Source: Paraherbaspirillum soli (GTDB taxonomy: Bacteria; Pseudomonadota; Gammaproteobacteria; Burkholderiales; Burkholderiaceae_D). Taken from it: a DNA stretch of 64,000 nucleotides. The notes beneath the pieces are model-generated. The model made no database searches. It saw nothing but the letters and a program-made list of their open reading frames with translations, and was not told where the DNA came from. Shown here in pieces: positions 16,709-25,049 of this stretch. The stretch's first letter is position 1. Each line of letters opens with the position of its first letter. The DNA is taken from the NCBI RefSeq assembly GCF_042654985.1, contig NZ_JBHSMT010000014.1, positions 62,001 to 126,000 on the forward strand, given 5' to 3'. Both the position numbers and the translations under genes were made by a program.

Positions 16709-18972
16709 CAGCCCGGCTTAGGCCCTTTGCGATGCGGCTTAGGCTTGGGCTTGCCGGCATCGACCGTGCGCTTGGCGAAATCGCTCTTGGATTTGAACGG
16801 CGGCTTGTCGCCAAACTTCTTTTCGCTGACCCTGCGATCGCCGCCGGTTTTGCCGGGGACAAAGGGCTTGTCCTTGCCGCCGAACTTGTCGGCCACCGCT
16901 GCCGGCTCGCCGGCATGGCTGATGCGCAGCTGTTGCCCAGCCACCCATACGGTCTTCAGATGCTCCAGCAACTCTTTCGGCATGCCTTGTGGCAGATCCA
17001 GCGTGCTGTGGTCATCGAAGATTTCGATGCGGCCAATGTATTTGGCATCCAGGCTCGCCTCGTTGGCAATCGCGCCGACGATATTGCTGGCTTTGACGCC
17101 GTGCTCATGACCTACTTCGATGCGGAAAGTCTCCATGCCGACATCGGTCTTGCGATCGCCGCGTTCTTTTTTCGGCAGGGCAGGGCGCTCGGCTTGGGTT
17201 TGCTCCCTGTGCTCTGGGCGATCCTTGCGTTCGAACTTATGTTCAACCCTGTGTTCAACCTTATCCGCATGCGCGCCGGCGCGGCTGATGCGCAGCTGCT
17301 GTCCCGCCACCCATACCGTCTTCAGGTGATCCAGCAGTTCCGGCGGCATGTCGTCCGGCAAATCCAGCGTGCTGTGGTCGTCATGGATTTCAATCCGGCC
17401 GATGTATTTGGAATCCAGCCCCGCCTCGTTGGCAATCGCGCCGACGATATTGCCCGGCTTGACGCCGTGCGCATGGCCGACTTCTATGCGGAAATTCTGC
17501 ATGCCGACCTCGGCGCCGCGCTCGCTGCGTTCTCTCCTTGGCGCCACCAGACGCTCGCCGCGCTCCGGGCGCTCAAACCTGGCGGCACGGGCCGGTCTTT
17601 CATCCGACCAGGATGTGGTGGCGAAGGTGCTGCTTTGCGGCTCGCGCTTATTTTTATCCAGCAATAACGGCACGTCGCCGCGCGCCAGTTTTGCCAGTGC
17701 CGCCGCGATTTCAATCGCAGGGACATTGTTCTCGCGTTCGTAATCTTCGATCAGCGATTGGAAAATCTCCAGTCCGTCAGAGCTCAGCGCTTCGCGGATT
17801 TGATCCTTGAACTTGGCGATCCGCACGTCGTTGACGGTTTGGATGCTAGGCAATTCCAGCGCCGATACCGGCTGCCGCGTGGCGCGTTCGATCGCCTTCA
17901 GCAAATTCTTTTCGCGCGGGGTGATGAACAGGATCGCCTCGCCGCTGCGTCCGGCACGGCCGGTGCGGCCGATGCGGTGGGTATAGCTTTCCGGATCGTG
18001 CGGCACATCGTAATTGATCACGTGGCTGATGCGTTCCACGTCCAGGCCGCGCGCCGCCACATCTGTTGCGACCAGGATGTCGATCTTGCCGTCCTTGAGC
18101 TGCTGGATCGTGCGTTCGCGCTGTTGCTGCACGATGTCGCCGTTGATCGCCGCCGCCGAAAAACCGCGCGCTTGCAGTTTGCTGGCCAATTCTTCCGTGC
18201 CCAATTTGGTGCGCGAAAAAATGATCATGCCGTCGAATGTTTCCGCTTCCAGGATACGGGTCAGCGCATCCAGCTTATGCATGCCGCTGACCAACCAATA
18301 GCGCTGGCGGATATTGTCGGCGGTGCCGGTTTTGGCGGCCACGGTGACTTCGGCCGGGTTGCGCAAATAAGTTTGGGCGATGCGCCTGATCGCCGACGGC
18401 ATGGTGGCCGAGAACAACGCGGTTTGGCGCGTGTCGGGGGTTTTTTTCAGGATGTTCTCGACGTCGTCGATAAAACCCATGCGCAACATTTCGTCGGCTT
18501 CATCCAGCACCAGCGTTTTAAGTTGCGATAAATCCAGCGTGCCTTTATCCAGGTGATCGATGACCCGGCCTGGCGTACCGACCACCACATGCACTCCACG
18601 CCGCAACGCGCTCAACTGCGGGCCATAGCCCTGGCCGCCGTAAATCGGCAGCACATGAAAGCCGGGGATATACGTGGCATAGCGCTGGAAGGCTTCCGCC
18701 ACCTGGATCGCCAGTTCGCGCGTCGGCGCCAGCACCAGCGCTTGCGGAGCGCTTTGCCGGAGATCGATGCGGGACAGGATGGGCAGGGCAAAGGCGGCGG
18801 TTTTACCGGTCCCGGTCTGGGCTTGGCCCAGCACGTCGCGGTTGCCCAGCAAAATAGGGATGGTGGCCGCCTGGATCGGTGACGGCGACTCATAGCCGAC
18901 TTCCTTCAGCACGCGTAACAACGGCTCGCTGAGGTTTAAATCGGCAAATAGGGGGATAGGTGTTTCAGACAT
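16708..18972 (-). CDS. deaD: DEAD-box ATP-dependent RNA helicase with two DbpA-type RNA-binding modules
   Basis: A 754-residue CsdA/DeaD-like helicase. The N-terminal core (about 1-380) has the Q motif, 'AQTGTGKTAAFALP', 'LVLDEADEMLRMGF', 'LFSATMP' and 'HRIGRTGRAGR'. After a helical region comes the C-terminal part with two near-identical ~75-residue DbpA-like RNA-binding modules (each with 'NIVGAIANEA', 'KYIGRIEI', 'DDHSTLDLP' and 'VWVAGQQLRIS'), separated by a charged Arg/Glu/Lys linker. A basic Lys-rich tail ends the protein. I prefer the ATG at 18970-18972; a GTG four codons upstream is possible. It probably helps cold adaptation and ribosome assembly. Confidence 0.9.
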   Translation of the reverse strand: MSETPIPLFADLNLSEPLLRVLKEVGYESPSPIQAATIPILLGNRDVLGQAQTGTGKTAAFALPILSRIDLRQSAPQALVLAPTRELAIQVAEAFQRYATYIPGFHVLPIYGGQGYGPQLSALRRGVHVVVGTPGRVIDHLDKGTLDLSQLKTLVLDEADEMLRMGFIDDVENILKKTPDTRQTALFSATMPSAIRRIAQTYLRNPAEVTVAAKTGTADNIRQRYWLVSGMHKLDALTRILEAETFDGMIIFSRTKLGTEELASKLQARGFSAAAINGDIVQQQRERTIQQLKDGKIDILVATDVAARGLDVERISHVINYDVPHDPESYTHRIGRTGRAGRSGEAILFITPREKNLLKAIERATRQPVSALELPSIQTVNDVRIAKFKDQIREALSSDGLEIFQSLIEDYERENNVPAIEIAAALAKLARGDVPLLLDKNKREPQSSTFATTSWSDERPARAARFERPERGERLVAPRRERSERGAEVGMQNFRIEVGHAHGVKPGNIVGAIANEAGLDSKYIGRIEIHDDHSTLDLPDDMPPELLDHLKTVWVAGQQLRISRAGAHADKVEHRVEHKFERKDRPEHREQTQAERPALPKKERGDRKTDVGMETFRIEVGHEHGVKASNIVGAIANEASLDAKYIGRIEIFDDHSTLDLPQGMPKELLEHLKTVWVAGQQLRISHAGEPAAVADKFGGKDKPFVPGKTGGDRRVSEKKFGDKPPFKSKSDFAKRTVDAGKPKPKPHRKGPKPG

Positions 18973-19375
18973 GTCGTAACTCACAATTTCGCTCGAATCG
19001 CACTATGCGAAACAATGGACGCATAGTTTACTCTCTCTTGTTGCGCTGACTCTTGAATTTATGCGCTGAAGCACGGTGGCGGGACAAATAACCTGGGTTG
19101 GCTTGTCGTCAACAACAATCTGCGCTATCTTGCCCTCGTCGCGCAGAAAGTACGCGATGCGGTGTCAGAACCGGCAATTCAAATAAGCTGGACAGTCGAC
19201 TTTGGTCGTCTGTCCCATCAATGCTCGTCTTCCATGGCGGTCACTTGGTGGGGATACCTTCGGGTATGCCGGCTTTTCTGGCTTATTTGTGCCGGTTTCT
19301 GACCCTCGCTTTGTGTCCGCCTCCTTCGTCGCCCGACGAAGGGCGGTTTAACCCCCACCGTACGAGGAGATCAGC
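18973..19375. other. Intergenic region between the RNA helicase gene and the small hypothetical gene
   Basis: About 400 bp hold the helicase promoter and probably a leader, since cold-shock helicase mRNAs often have one. Near the right end, 19323-19342 form a perfect 8-bp hairpin CCTTCGTC-GCCC-GACGAAGG, 33 bp before the next start. A plus-strand reading frame across this stretch has no ribosome-binding site and is not supported. Confidence 0.45.
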
Positions 19376-19636
19376 ATGCATGGCAACAATCCGTCGCAAC
19401 CATCCCCAGCTTCCCCCGCAATCGTGTATCTCAATCGCGCCATCGACAACGCCTGTCTCGGCATGCACAGCGCAACAGACGTGCTGCGCGTCTTCAAGGC
19501 GATGCGTGACCTTTCCAAAAACAATGAGGTGATGCAGGGGTTGGCGCTGACCGGCATCAAATTGGCCGATGACCATTTCAATATGTTCGATGCCGAACGT
19601 GGCGAGCTGGAGCGGGAGAAGGCCGGCAAATCATGA
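19376..19636 (+). CDS. Hypothetical small protein
   Basis: An 86-residue soluble protein with no signal peptide, probably mostly helical ('RAIDNACLGMHSATDVLRVF' and an acidic C-terminal helix). I recognise no family. It is credible as a gene because ATG is preceded at the right distance by GAGGAG and codon use resembles its neighbours. It stands alone, after a GACGAAGG hairpin and before a palindromic repeat. Confidence 0.65.
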   Translation: MHGNNPSQPSPASPAIVYLNRAIDNACLGMHSATDVLRVFKAMRDLSKNNEVMQGLALTGIKLADDHFNMFDAERGELEREKAGKS

Positions 19637-19677
19637 TGGGCCGCCTGCGGTGAATCCGCACGGGTAATTGGTATTTG

Positions 19678-19772
19678 TAGGGCGGATGAGCGCAGCGTTA
19701 TCCGCCGATGGATGCGTCACCTATGTTTGATACATCCAAAACGGCGGAAGGCGCTGCGCTTTTCCGCCCTAC
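19678..19772. repeat. Palindromic repeat, GTAGGGCGG family, copy 1 (mixed arms)
   Basis: A 30-bp left arm (GTAGGGCGGATGAGCGCAGC…) and a 30-bp right arm (…GCTGCGCTTTTCCGCCCTAC) flank a ~35-bp loop. The outer GTAGGGCGG is shared, but the arms differ inside: the left carries GATGAGCG…GTTATCC and the right, reversed, GAAAAGCG…GCCTTCC. Related copies lie at 32178, 37896, 46530 and 50232. Confidence 0.85.
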
Positions 19773-19871
19773 ATTGCCGCGATGTCCCGCGAAGCGCCGA
19801 TTACCATGCAGCACAAAGTTCGATGGCCGTACAATTCGCCATTACGGTCAAACAGCTTAAGAAAGGTCGTT

Positions 19872-20921
19872 ATGTCTACAAAGCATCAAAGAGCCCGCCA
19901 TATTGTCCTGGGATGTGCGCTGATTTGCTGGCTGCCCGTGGCGCAATCCGCTGACTTGCCCGCAGGCGACGATGGCGGCTATGTGTCGGCAGCGCTCGGC
20001 AACGGCATCCTCTACGGCAACGGTGCCGGCAACGCCAAGCCAATGCGGTGGCGCGCTGCGGAAATCCGGGCCGGGCGGGAAATGGATATGTTCGGGCTGG
20101 TTTCGGGCGGCCATATCCCGGCGGCTGAAGCGCCTCGGCTGGACGTCGTCTATTACAACGAAGGGCATCCGGACAACAACCATAGGGACGGCTATGCGCT
20201 GCAGATGGTTTACCGGAAAAATCTGCAGCCTCGCGTCGGCCTCGAACTCGCCGCCGGACCGTATCTCAGCATGAACAGAACCACCATCAACGGCAACGAA
20301 ATCGACGATGCGCGGGTTGGGGCCTTGTTTTCGGTGGCGTTGCTGACCCGTCTTGATCAATATTCCCCCGGTCTGCATGTGCGGCTGGCCTATAACCACG
20401 TCATGATGCCCGGTGCGCCATCGACTGACGCCTTGCTGCTCGGCATAGGCAAAGAACTCGGCGCCGTGCATGCGAGCGCGTCTGAGCAGCCCGGCGGCCA
20501 TCCGGTATGGCTGGCGGCGTCGGGCGGTTTCGCCCAGACCAACCACTCGGGACCGGGCAAGCGGTTCAGCTACCAGGTCGAGGCAAAAAGTTACTACGGA
20601 TTATGGGCGGCGTCGCTTTCCGGCATCGAAGAAGGGGATGACGGCGTACGCGTCAATCGCCGGGGGATCGCCGCGCAAGGGTGGTATGTGCAGCCGATCA
20701 ATGAAAATTGGTCGATCAGCGCCGGCGCCGGGCCTTATCTTGGGAAGAACAAGCGGGACTTGGATCACTGGGCGGTCAGCGGCCTGATGACGATACAGGT
20801 AGCCCGCGACCTCGGTCGCGACTGGAAAGCCTTCACCAATTTCGGCCGGGTAATTACTTTTAAAAACAGGAACGACGCCGATTTGTTCAGCGTCGGGCTG
20901 ATGAGGCGTTTCGATTTGTAA
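19872..20921 (+). CDS. Putative outer-membrane beta-barrel protein
   Basis: A 349-residue exported protein with a signal peptide ending near 'VAQSADLP'. The mature part has alternating hydrophobic beta strands and glycine/aromatic-rich turns ('VGLELAAGPYLSMN', 'FSYQVEAKSYYGLWAASL', 'WSISAGAGPYLGKN') and ends in Phe-Asp-Leu after 'SVGLMRR', consistent with an outer-membrane barrel. I cannot name a family. The start at 19872 has AAAGG about 8 bp upstream, and upstream in-frame starts fall in the repeat. It converges on the LeuE-type exporter gene. Confidence 0.72.
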   Translation: MSTKHQRARHIVLGCALICWLPVAQSADLPAGDDGGYVSAALGNGILYGNGAGNAKPMRWRAAEIRAGREMDMFGLVSGGHIPAAEAPRLDVVYYNEGHPDNNHRDGYALQMVYRKNLQPRVGLELAAGPYLSMNRTTINGNEIDDARVGALFSVALLTRLDQYSPGLHVRLAYNHVMMPGAPSTDALLLGIGKELGAVHASASEQPGGHPVWLAASGGFAQTNHSGPGKRFSYQVEAKSYYGLWAASLSGIEEGDDGVRVNRRGIAAQGWYVQPINENWSISAGAGPYLGKNKRDLDHWAVSGLMTIQVARDLGRDWKAFTNFGRVITFKNRNDADLFSVGLMRRFDL

Positions 20922-20945
20922 AGCGGCCTTAACTGTATTTAGTGT

Positions 20946-21626
20946 CTACAGCGTGGCCGTGGCCAGCTTCGCGCCAAAGCCGATGAAGACCGCGCCGACG
21001 CCGCCCGACATGCTGGCGGCAAGGCGACGCCGCCGGCGAAATTCTTGCGCCAGCCGGGCGCCGACAAAGATGATGATGGTCAGGTAAATGCAACTGAGCA
21101 CTTCGCACACCAGGCCCAGCAGCGTGAACGACAGTGCCGGCGAGCCGAAGTGGGGATCGACGAACTGGATGAAGAAGGAGATGAAAAACAGGATCGCCTT
21201 CGGATTCATCAGGCTGATTGCGAGCGCCTTGCGGAATGGATCGCCGCCTCGCTCCTGGGGCGTCGCCGCGACTGCGGCCGGGGTTGCGCCGGAGTCGGTG
21301 TTGGCCCGTAAAGCGCGCCAGGCCTTGAGCAGCATTTGCAAGCCGATCCAGCCCAGATAGGCGGCGCCGACGTACTTCACCAAATGAAACAGCGTCGGGC
21401 TGGCCTTCAGCAGCGAAGCGACACCGCCGGCCGACAGCACCATCAAAATCAGGTCGCCCAGAAATATCCCGCAAGCGCCGCGATAAGCATCGCGCACGCC
21501 GCGTTGGGCAGCCACGCTTAGCACATAAATCGAGTTAGGCCCTGGCAGCAATACGATAAAAATCGTGCCGACCAGAAACGTCCAGAAATCGGTAATACCG
21601 AAAGTGGTGTGCATCAGCGCGTTCAT
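20946..21626 (-). CDS. leuE: LysE/RhtB-family amino-acid exporter, LeuE-like
   Basis: A 226-residue membrane protein with the RhtB/LysE signature 'VGTIFIVLLPGPNSIYVLSV' near the N-terminus and about six hydrophobic helices. 'GITDFWTFLVGT' at the start and the overall pattern resemble E. coli LeuE, which exports leucine and other neutral amino acids. The start at 21626 has GGAG about 7 bp upstream (TGGAGCAGACC); the longer frame would add 25 residues without a hydrophobic segment. Substrate assignment is by similarity only. Confidence 0.82.
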   Translation of the reverse strand: MNALMHTTFGITDFWTFLVGTIFIVLLPGPNSIYVLSVAAQRGVRDAYRGACGIFLGDLILMVLSAGGVASLLKASPTLFHLVKYVGAAYLGWIGLQMLLKAWRALRANTDSGATPAAVAATPQERGGDPFRKALAISLMNPKAILFFISFFIQFVDPHFGSPALSFTLLGLVCEVLSCIYLTIIIFVGARLAQEFRRRRRLAASMSGGVGAVFIGFGAKLATATL

Positions 21627-21688
21627 GGTCTGCTCCAGGCTTGAAAATGTTAGCTGTGAATAATAGCAGGTTGGGCGGTCGAACAAGG

Positions 21689-21721
21689 AGCGGGGCAGCA
21701 TCCATTGAATGCTGCCCCGCT
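21689..21721 (-). terminator. Strong hairpin after the sugar-kinase gene
   Basis: A perfect 13-bp stem AGCGGGGCAGCAT / ATGCTGCCCCGCT with a 7-nt loop lies 37 bp past the kinase stop (leftward). There is no T-run, so it may also stabilise the 3' end. Confidence 0.7.
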
Positions 21722-21757
21722 GACCGATTACTACCAGCTATATAGCGACGACCAGCT

Positions 21758-22684
21758 TCAGTGCCGTTTTAATCCCAGGATGCCCTCCACCTGCGCAGCC
21801 TTCGGAATCGGCGCCACCGCGCCATAGCCGGTGGTCGACAATGCCGCCGTGATATTGGCATAACGGGCGGCAGTAAACGGATCGTCGCCTGCCACCAGCC
21901 GGGCGATGAAAGCGCCGCCAAAGCAGTCGCCGGCGCCGGTGGCATCCACCGCCTCGACGCTGTACGGCGGCACCAGGCGGCGCTCGCTAGGGGTGGCGAC
22001 ATAACAGCCTTGGGCACCGAGTTTGAACGCGATCAGGCCGATGCCGTACGACAGCAGCGTATCGACAATCGCGTCGCGGTCTTCCAGGCCGGTGAGGGCG
22101 CTGACATCGTCCCAGCTGGGCAGGCAGATGTCGCATAGCGCGAACGCTTCACGCATTTTTTCGCGGGCTCGCTCCAGCGGCCACAGGCGCAGCCGCAGAT
22201 TGGTATCGAGCGAGGTCTTGACGCCGTGTTTGCGGGCGTGCGCCATCGCCGCCAATCCGGCATCGCAAGCAGACTCGCTGATCGCCAGGCTGATCCCTGA
22301 CAGGTGCAGCACTTGCGCTTCGGCGATGGCGGCTAGCGGCAACTGGGCGCGGGTATAGCGGCTGGCGGCGGAACCGGCGCGCAGATAGCCGAAATGGTGG
22401 CCGTCTTTGTCGTGCGAGACGAAATACACGCCGGTGGCGGCATCCGCATCGGTGGCGACGTGGCGGCTATCGACTTGCTCGGCCTGCCACAGCTCGCGCA
22501 ATTGGCGGCCGAACTGGTCGTCGCCGAGCGCGCTGATGTAGCCGCTGCGCGCGCCCTGGCGCGCCGCGGCGATGCAGAAATTGGAGGTGTCGCCGCCAAA
22601 TCCCTGCAAGTACATGCGGGGATCGTGAATGCGCTGGTTAAATTCCAGCATCGCCTCGCCGTAGGCCAGGATGTCTAGCTTCAT
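21758..22684 (-). CDS. PfkB-family carbohydrate kinase, 2-dehydro-3-deoxygluconokinase-like
   Basis: A 308-residue ribokinase-family enzyme. It begins 'LDILAYGEAMLEFNQ' and has the substrate-binding 'GFGGDTSNFCIAAARQGA' and the PfkB C-terminal signature with catalytic aspartate 'VDATGAGDCFGGAFIARL'. The closest functional type I recognise is KdgK, which phosphorylates 2-keto-3-deoxygluconate. It lies 20 bp downstream of the deaminase gene and is co-transcribed with it. The pairing of a KDG-type kinase with D-amino-acid enzymes leaves its true substrate open. Confidence 0.85.
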   Translation of the reverse strand: MKLDILAYGEAMLEFNQRIHDPRMYLQGFGGDTSNFCIAAARQGARSGYISALGDDQFGRQLRELWQAEQVDSRHVATDADAATGVYFVSHDKDGHHFGYLRAGSAASRYTRAQLPLAAIAEAQVLHLSGISLAISESACDAGLAAMAHARKHGVKTSLDTNLRLRLWPLERAREKMREAFALCDICLPSWDDVSALTGLEDRDAIVDTLLSYGIGLIAFKLGAQGCYVATPSERRLVPPYSVEAVDATGAGDCFGGAFIARLVAGDDPFTAARYANITAALSTTGYGAVAPIPKAAQVEGILGLKRH

Positions 22685-22704
22685 AGCTGGGTCCGTTCAA
22701 GAGC

Positions 22705-23997
22705 TTAGAAAAAGGTTTGGATCACGTCGACGACCTGATGCTGCGGGTTGACGACCGCAATCTGGCGCCATTTGTCGAAGGTCAGGCAAGGGTGGGAAAT
22801 ATCGAAGGCAAGCATGTCGCCGACCTGGATGTCGTCGCCCGCGGCAATCTGCAAGTAAGCGTGCTGGTCCATCATGCCGGTCACTTGCCAGTGAGCCGGG
22901 GTGGCGGTCGGCGCCGCATTGCCGGGCCGGTAATGGCTGACCGGCAGCGGCATGCCGGCGTCGAAGGCGGCGTCGCGTTTGCCGAGCGCGACGATGGCCT
23001 TGCCCGGTTCCGGGATCGACTGCACATAGGCCCACAATTGCAACGCCGGCTGCAGTTCGGTGCGCATTTTGCGGGCCACCGGATTGCGGGTCTGGATCTG
23101 CGCCTGGGCGGCGCGGTAGATGCCGACGTCGTGCGTCAGGTAGCAGCCGGGGCGCAGCACCACGTCCAGCGGCAAACCGATGTCGGCTTTGGAAAATTCA
23201 TCGGCGACCACGTCGTACCAGGCCGAGCCGGCGCCGGTCAGGATCACCGGCTGGCGTGCCGCGCGTTCGGTAAAGCGGCCGGCCTCCGCCAGTTGCTTGG
23301 TGCAGGCCACAGCGTGTTGCAGAAACTGCCGGATATCGGCTTCTTCTTTCAATACGCCTTCGTACAGTTCGACGCCGGCCAGTACGATCTGGTCTTTCCA
23401 GCGTTCGATCGCGTTCAATACTTCGGTTTGCTGGGCGCTGTTGCGGACCCCGGTGCGACCGCCGTCCGGGCCTAGTTCCAGCAGCACGTTCAGCTTTTGC
23501 TTGCGGGCCTGGAAGAATGCGCCCAACTGCTCGACCCCGGCGGCCGAATCGACCAGGCAGCAAAATTCAAACGCCGGATCGGCCACCAAGTCGGAAATGA
23601 TCGCCATGTTTTGTTTGCCGATCAATTGATTGGCCATGATGATGCGCCGCACGCCATGTTGATAGGCGACCCGGGTCTGGTGCGCGGTGGCGAGCGTGAT
23701 GCCCCAGGCGCCGCCGGCCAACTGGCGCGCAAACAGTTTCGGCGCCATCGTGGTTTTGCCGTGCGGCGCCAGCTTGACGCCGTATTCAGCGACGAACTGC
23801 TGCATCCAGTTCAGGTTGTGCGTCATGCATTCTTCGTACAGCACGGCGGTCGGCAAGCTCAAGTCTTCGTTCAGCAAATTCCAGTTCAAGGCCTTGACGT
23901 CGACAGCCGCCAGCGGTTGCTGAAACGCACCCAGCCCCTTGTTCAACGGGTCGATTACCGGGTTCTGATAAGTGATGTGATTGTTTGTAACATTCAT
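22705..23997 (-). CDS. PLP-dependent amino-acid deaminase, DSD1/D-serine dehydratase-like
   Basis: A 430-residue fold-type III PLP enzyme. The PLP lysine is in 'VKLAPHGKTTMAPKLFAR', and the alanine-racemase-like barrel continues through 'LLELGPDGGRTGVR'. The C-terminal part has the metal-binding His/Cys pattern ('DQHAYLQI' … 'ISHPCLTFDKW') of Zn-dependent D-serine dehydratases and D-threonine aldolases. It likely releases ammonia from a D-hydroxy-amino acid, giving an enamine that RidA (encoded 3 kb away) would clear. It is the first gene of the leftward unit and diverges from the RpiR gene across a gap with a palindromic operator. Confidence 0.88.
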   Translation of the reverse strand: MNVTNNHITYQNPVIDPLNKGLGAFQQPLAAVDVKALNWNLLNEDLSLPTAVLYEECMTHNLNWMQQFVAEYGVKLAPHGKTTMAPKLFARQLAGGAWGITLATAHQTRVAYQHGVRRIIMANQLIGKQNMAIISDLVADPAFEFCCLVDSAAGVEQLGAFFQARKQKLNVLLELGPDGGRTGVRNSAQQTEVLNAIERWKDQIVLAGVELYEGVLKEEADIRQFLQHAVACTKQLAEAGRFTERAARQPVILTGAGSAWYDVVADEFSKADIGLPLDVVLRPGCYLTHDVGIYRAAQAQIQTRNPVARKMRTELQPALQLWAYVQSIPEPGKAIVALGKRDAAFDAGMPLPVSHYRPGNAAPTATPAHWQVTGMMDQHAYLQIAAGDDIQVGDMLAFDISHPCLTFDKWRQIAVVNPQHQVVDVIQTFF

Positions 23998-24079
23998 TTT
24001 AAATCCCCTTCGTTAGAATTCATTTGACGTAATCATAGCCTTGAATTTATTATATTAAAAGCATGTTACAAAGTAACAT
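23987..24079. promoter_or_regulatory. Divergent control region with a GTTAC palindrome (candidate RpiR operator)
   Basis: 24063-24079 is a perfect interrupted palindrome ATGTTAC-aaa-GTAACAT. A matching half-site GTAACAT lies at 23987-23993, inside the first codons of the deaminase gene. The gap is AT-rich, as expected for two divergent promoters. The regulator gene starts 73 bp to the right, so autoregulation and control of both units is the simple inference. Confidence 0.6.
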
Positions 24080-24151
24080 AATAATTTCTTGGCAGGTTTT
24101 GCGCAATCGAATCAAAGCCTCGCCCGCAATCATATTGGAAGCCTGGAAGCA

Positions 24152-25033
24152 ATGTCGCATTCATTCGATATCGTGTCACGGATTGCCGAACGCAGCGGGC
24201 AGCTGCGCCTGGCCGAGCAAAAGGTCGCGCAAGCGATTTTGAGCGATCTGCCGTTTGCCGCCAGTGCCAGCATCAATACGCTGGCGCAACAGGCGGGCGT
24301 CAGCGAGGCCAGCGTGACCCGTTTTGCCAAAGCCATCGGTTGCCGCGACGTGCGCGAGCTGAAGCTGAACCTGGCGCAGGCGGCGGCTATCGGGCAGCGT
24401 TTTTTACAAGCTGAAAGTCCGGTTTCGGAATACCAGGTGCCGCAGATAGCGGATGTCGTTTATGCCGATATCCACAAGGTGCTGGAAGTCAATCGGGCGC
24501 TGCTGAATCAGGATGGATTGCAGCAAGCGGCGCGCTTGCTGTTGGAGGCGCGCATGATTTACGCGTTCGGCATGGGCGGCGGTTCGACCATGCTGTCGGA
24601 TGAAGCGCGCTACCGGTTGGTGCGCCTGGGACGTCCGGTAGCGACTTATCACGATGCCATGCTGCAAAGAATGGTGGCGGCCACGCTCGACAAGAGCGAT
24701 GTGGTGCTGGCGTTTTCGACCACCGGCAATGTGCCTGAATTGAACGCCAATTGCGCCATCGCCAAGGAGTACGGCGTGCGCCTGATTGCGATCACGGCGC
24801 TGGGCTCGCCGCTGGCGGCGATGGCGGATGTGTTGTTGCCGCTTAAATCACTGGAAACCGACTTTATTTTCAAGCCGTCGTCATCGCGCTACGCAATGAT
24901 GATGGCGTTGGATGTACTGGTAGCGGAACTGGCGCTACTGCAAAAAGAGCACAGCCAGGAATTGCTGCGACGTTTGAAGTTCAGGCTGGATGCGCATCGC
25001 GGCGGCAGCAACCGTGAACCCTTGGGAGATTGA
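24152..25033 (+). CDS. RpiR-family transcriptional regulator (HTH_6 + SIS)
   Basis: A 293-residue regulator. The N-terminal RpiR helix-turn-helix covers about residues 1-80 ('INTLAQQAGVSEASVTRFAKAI'). A SIS phosphosugar-binding domain runs from about 125 ('MIYAFGMGGGSTMLSDEARY') to about 260. RpiR proteins sense sugar phosphates or related ligands; here the ligand could be the kinase product. I chose the ATG at 24152, which has GGAAG upstream. It is followed 16 bp after its stop by the D-aminoacylase gene, so the two are co-transcribed. Confidence 0.9.
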   Translation: MSHSFDIVSRIAERSGQLRLAEQKVAQAILSDLPFAASASINTLAQQAGVSEASVTRFAKAIGCRDVRELKLNLAQAAAIGQRFLQAESPVSEYQVPQIADVVYADIHKVLEVNRALLNQDGLQQAARLLLEARMIYAFGMGGGSTMLSDEARYRLVRLGRPVATYHDAMLQRMVAATLDKSDVVLAFSTTGNVPELNANCAIAKEYGVRLIAITALGSPLAAMADVLLPLKSLETDFIFKPSSSRYAMMMALDVLVAELALLQKEHSQELLRRLKFRLDAHRGGSNREPLGD

Positions 25034-25049
25034 GATGAAGGAGAGTGAT

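Noticed and set aside
15527..17110. 527-codon plus-strand open frame opposite the helicase/hydratase genes
   Set aside because: It is antisense to three genes with clear motifs, and its composition is shadow-like.
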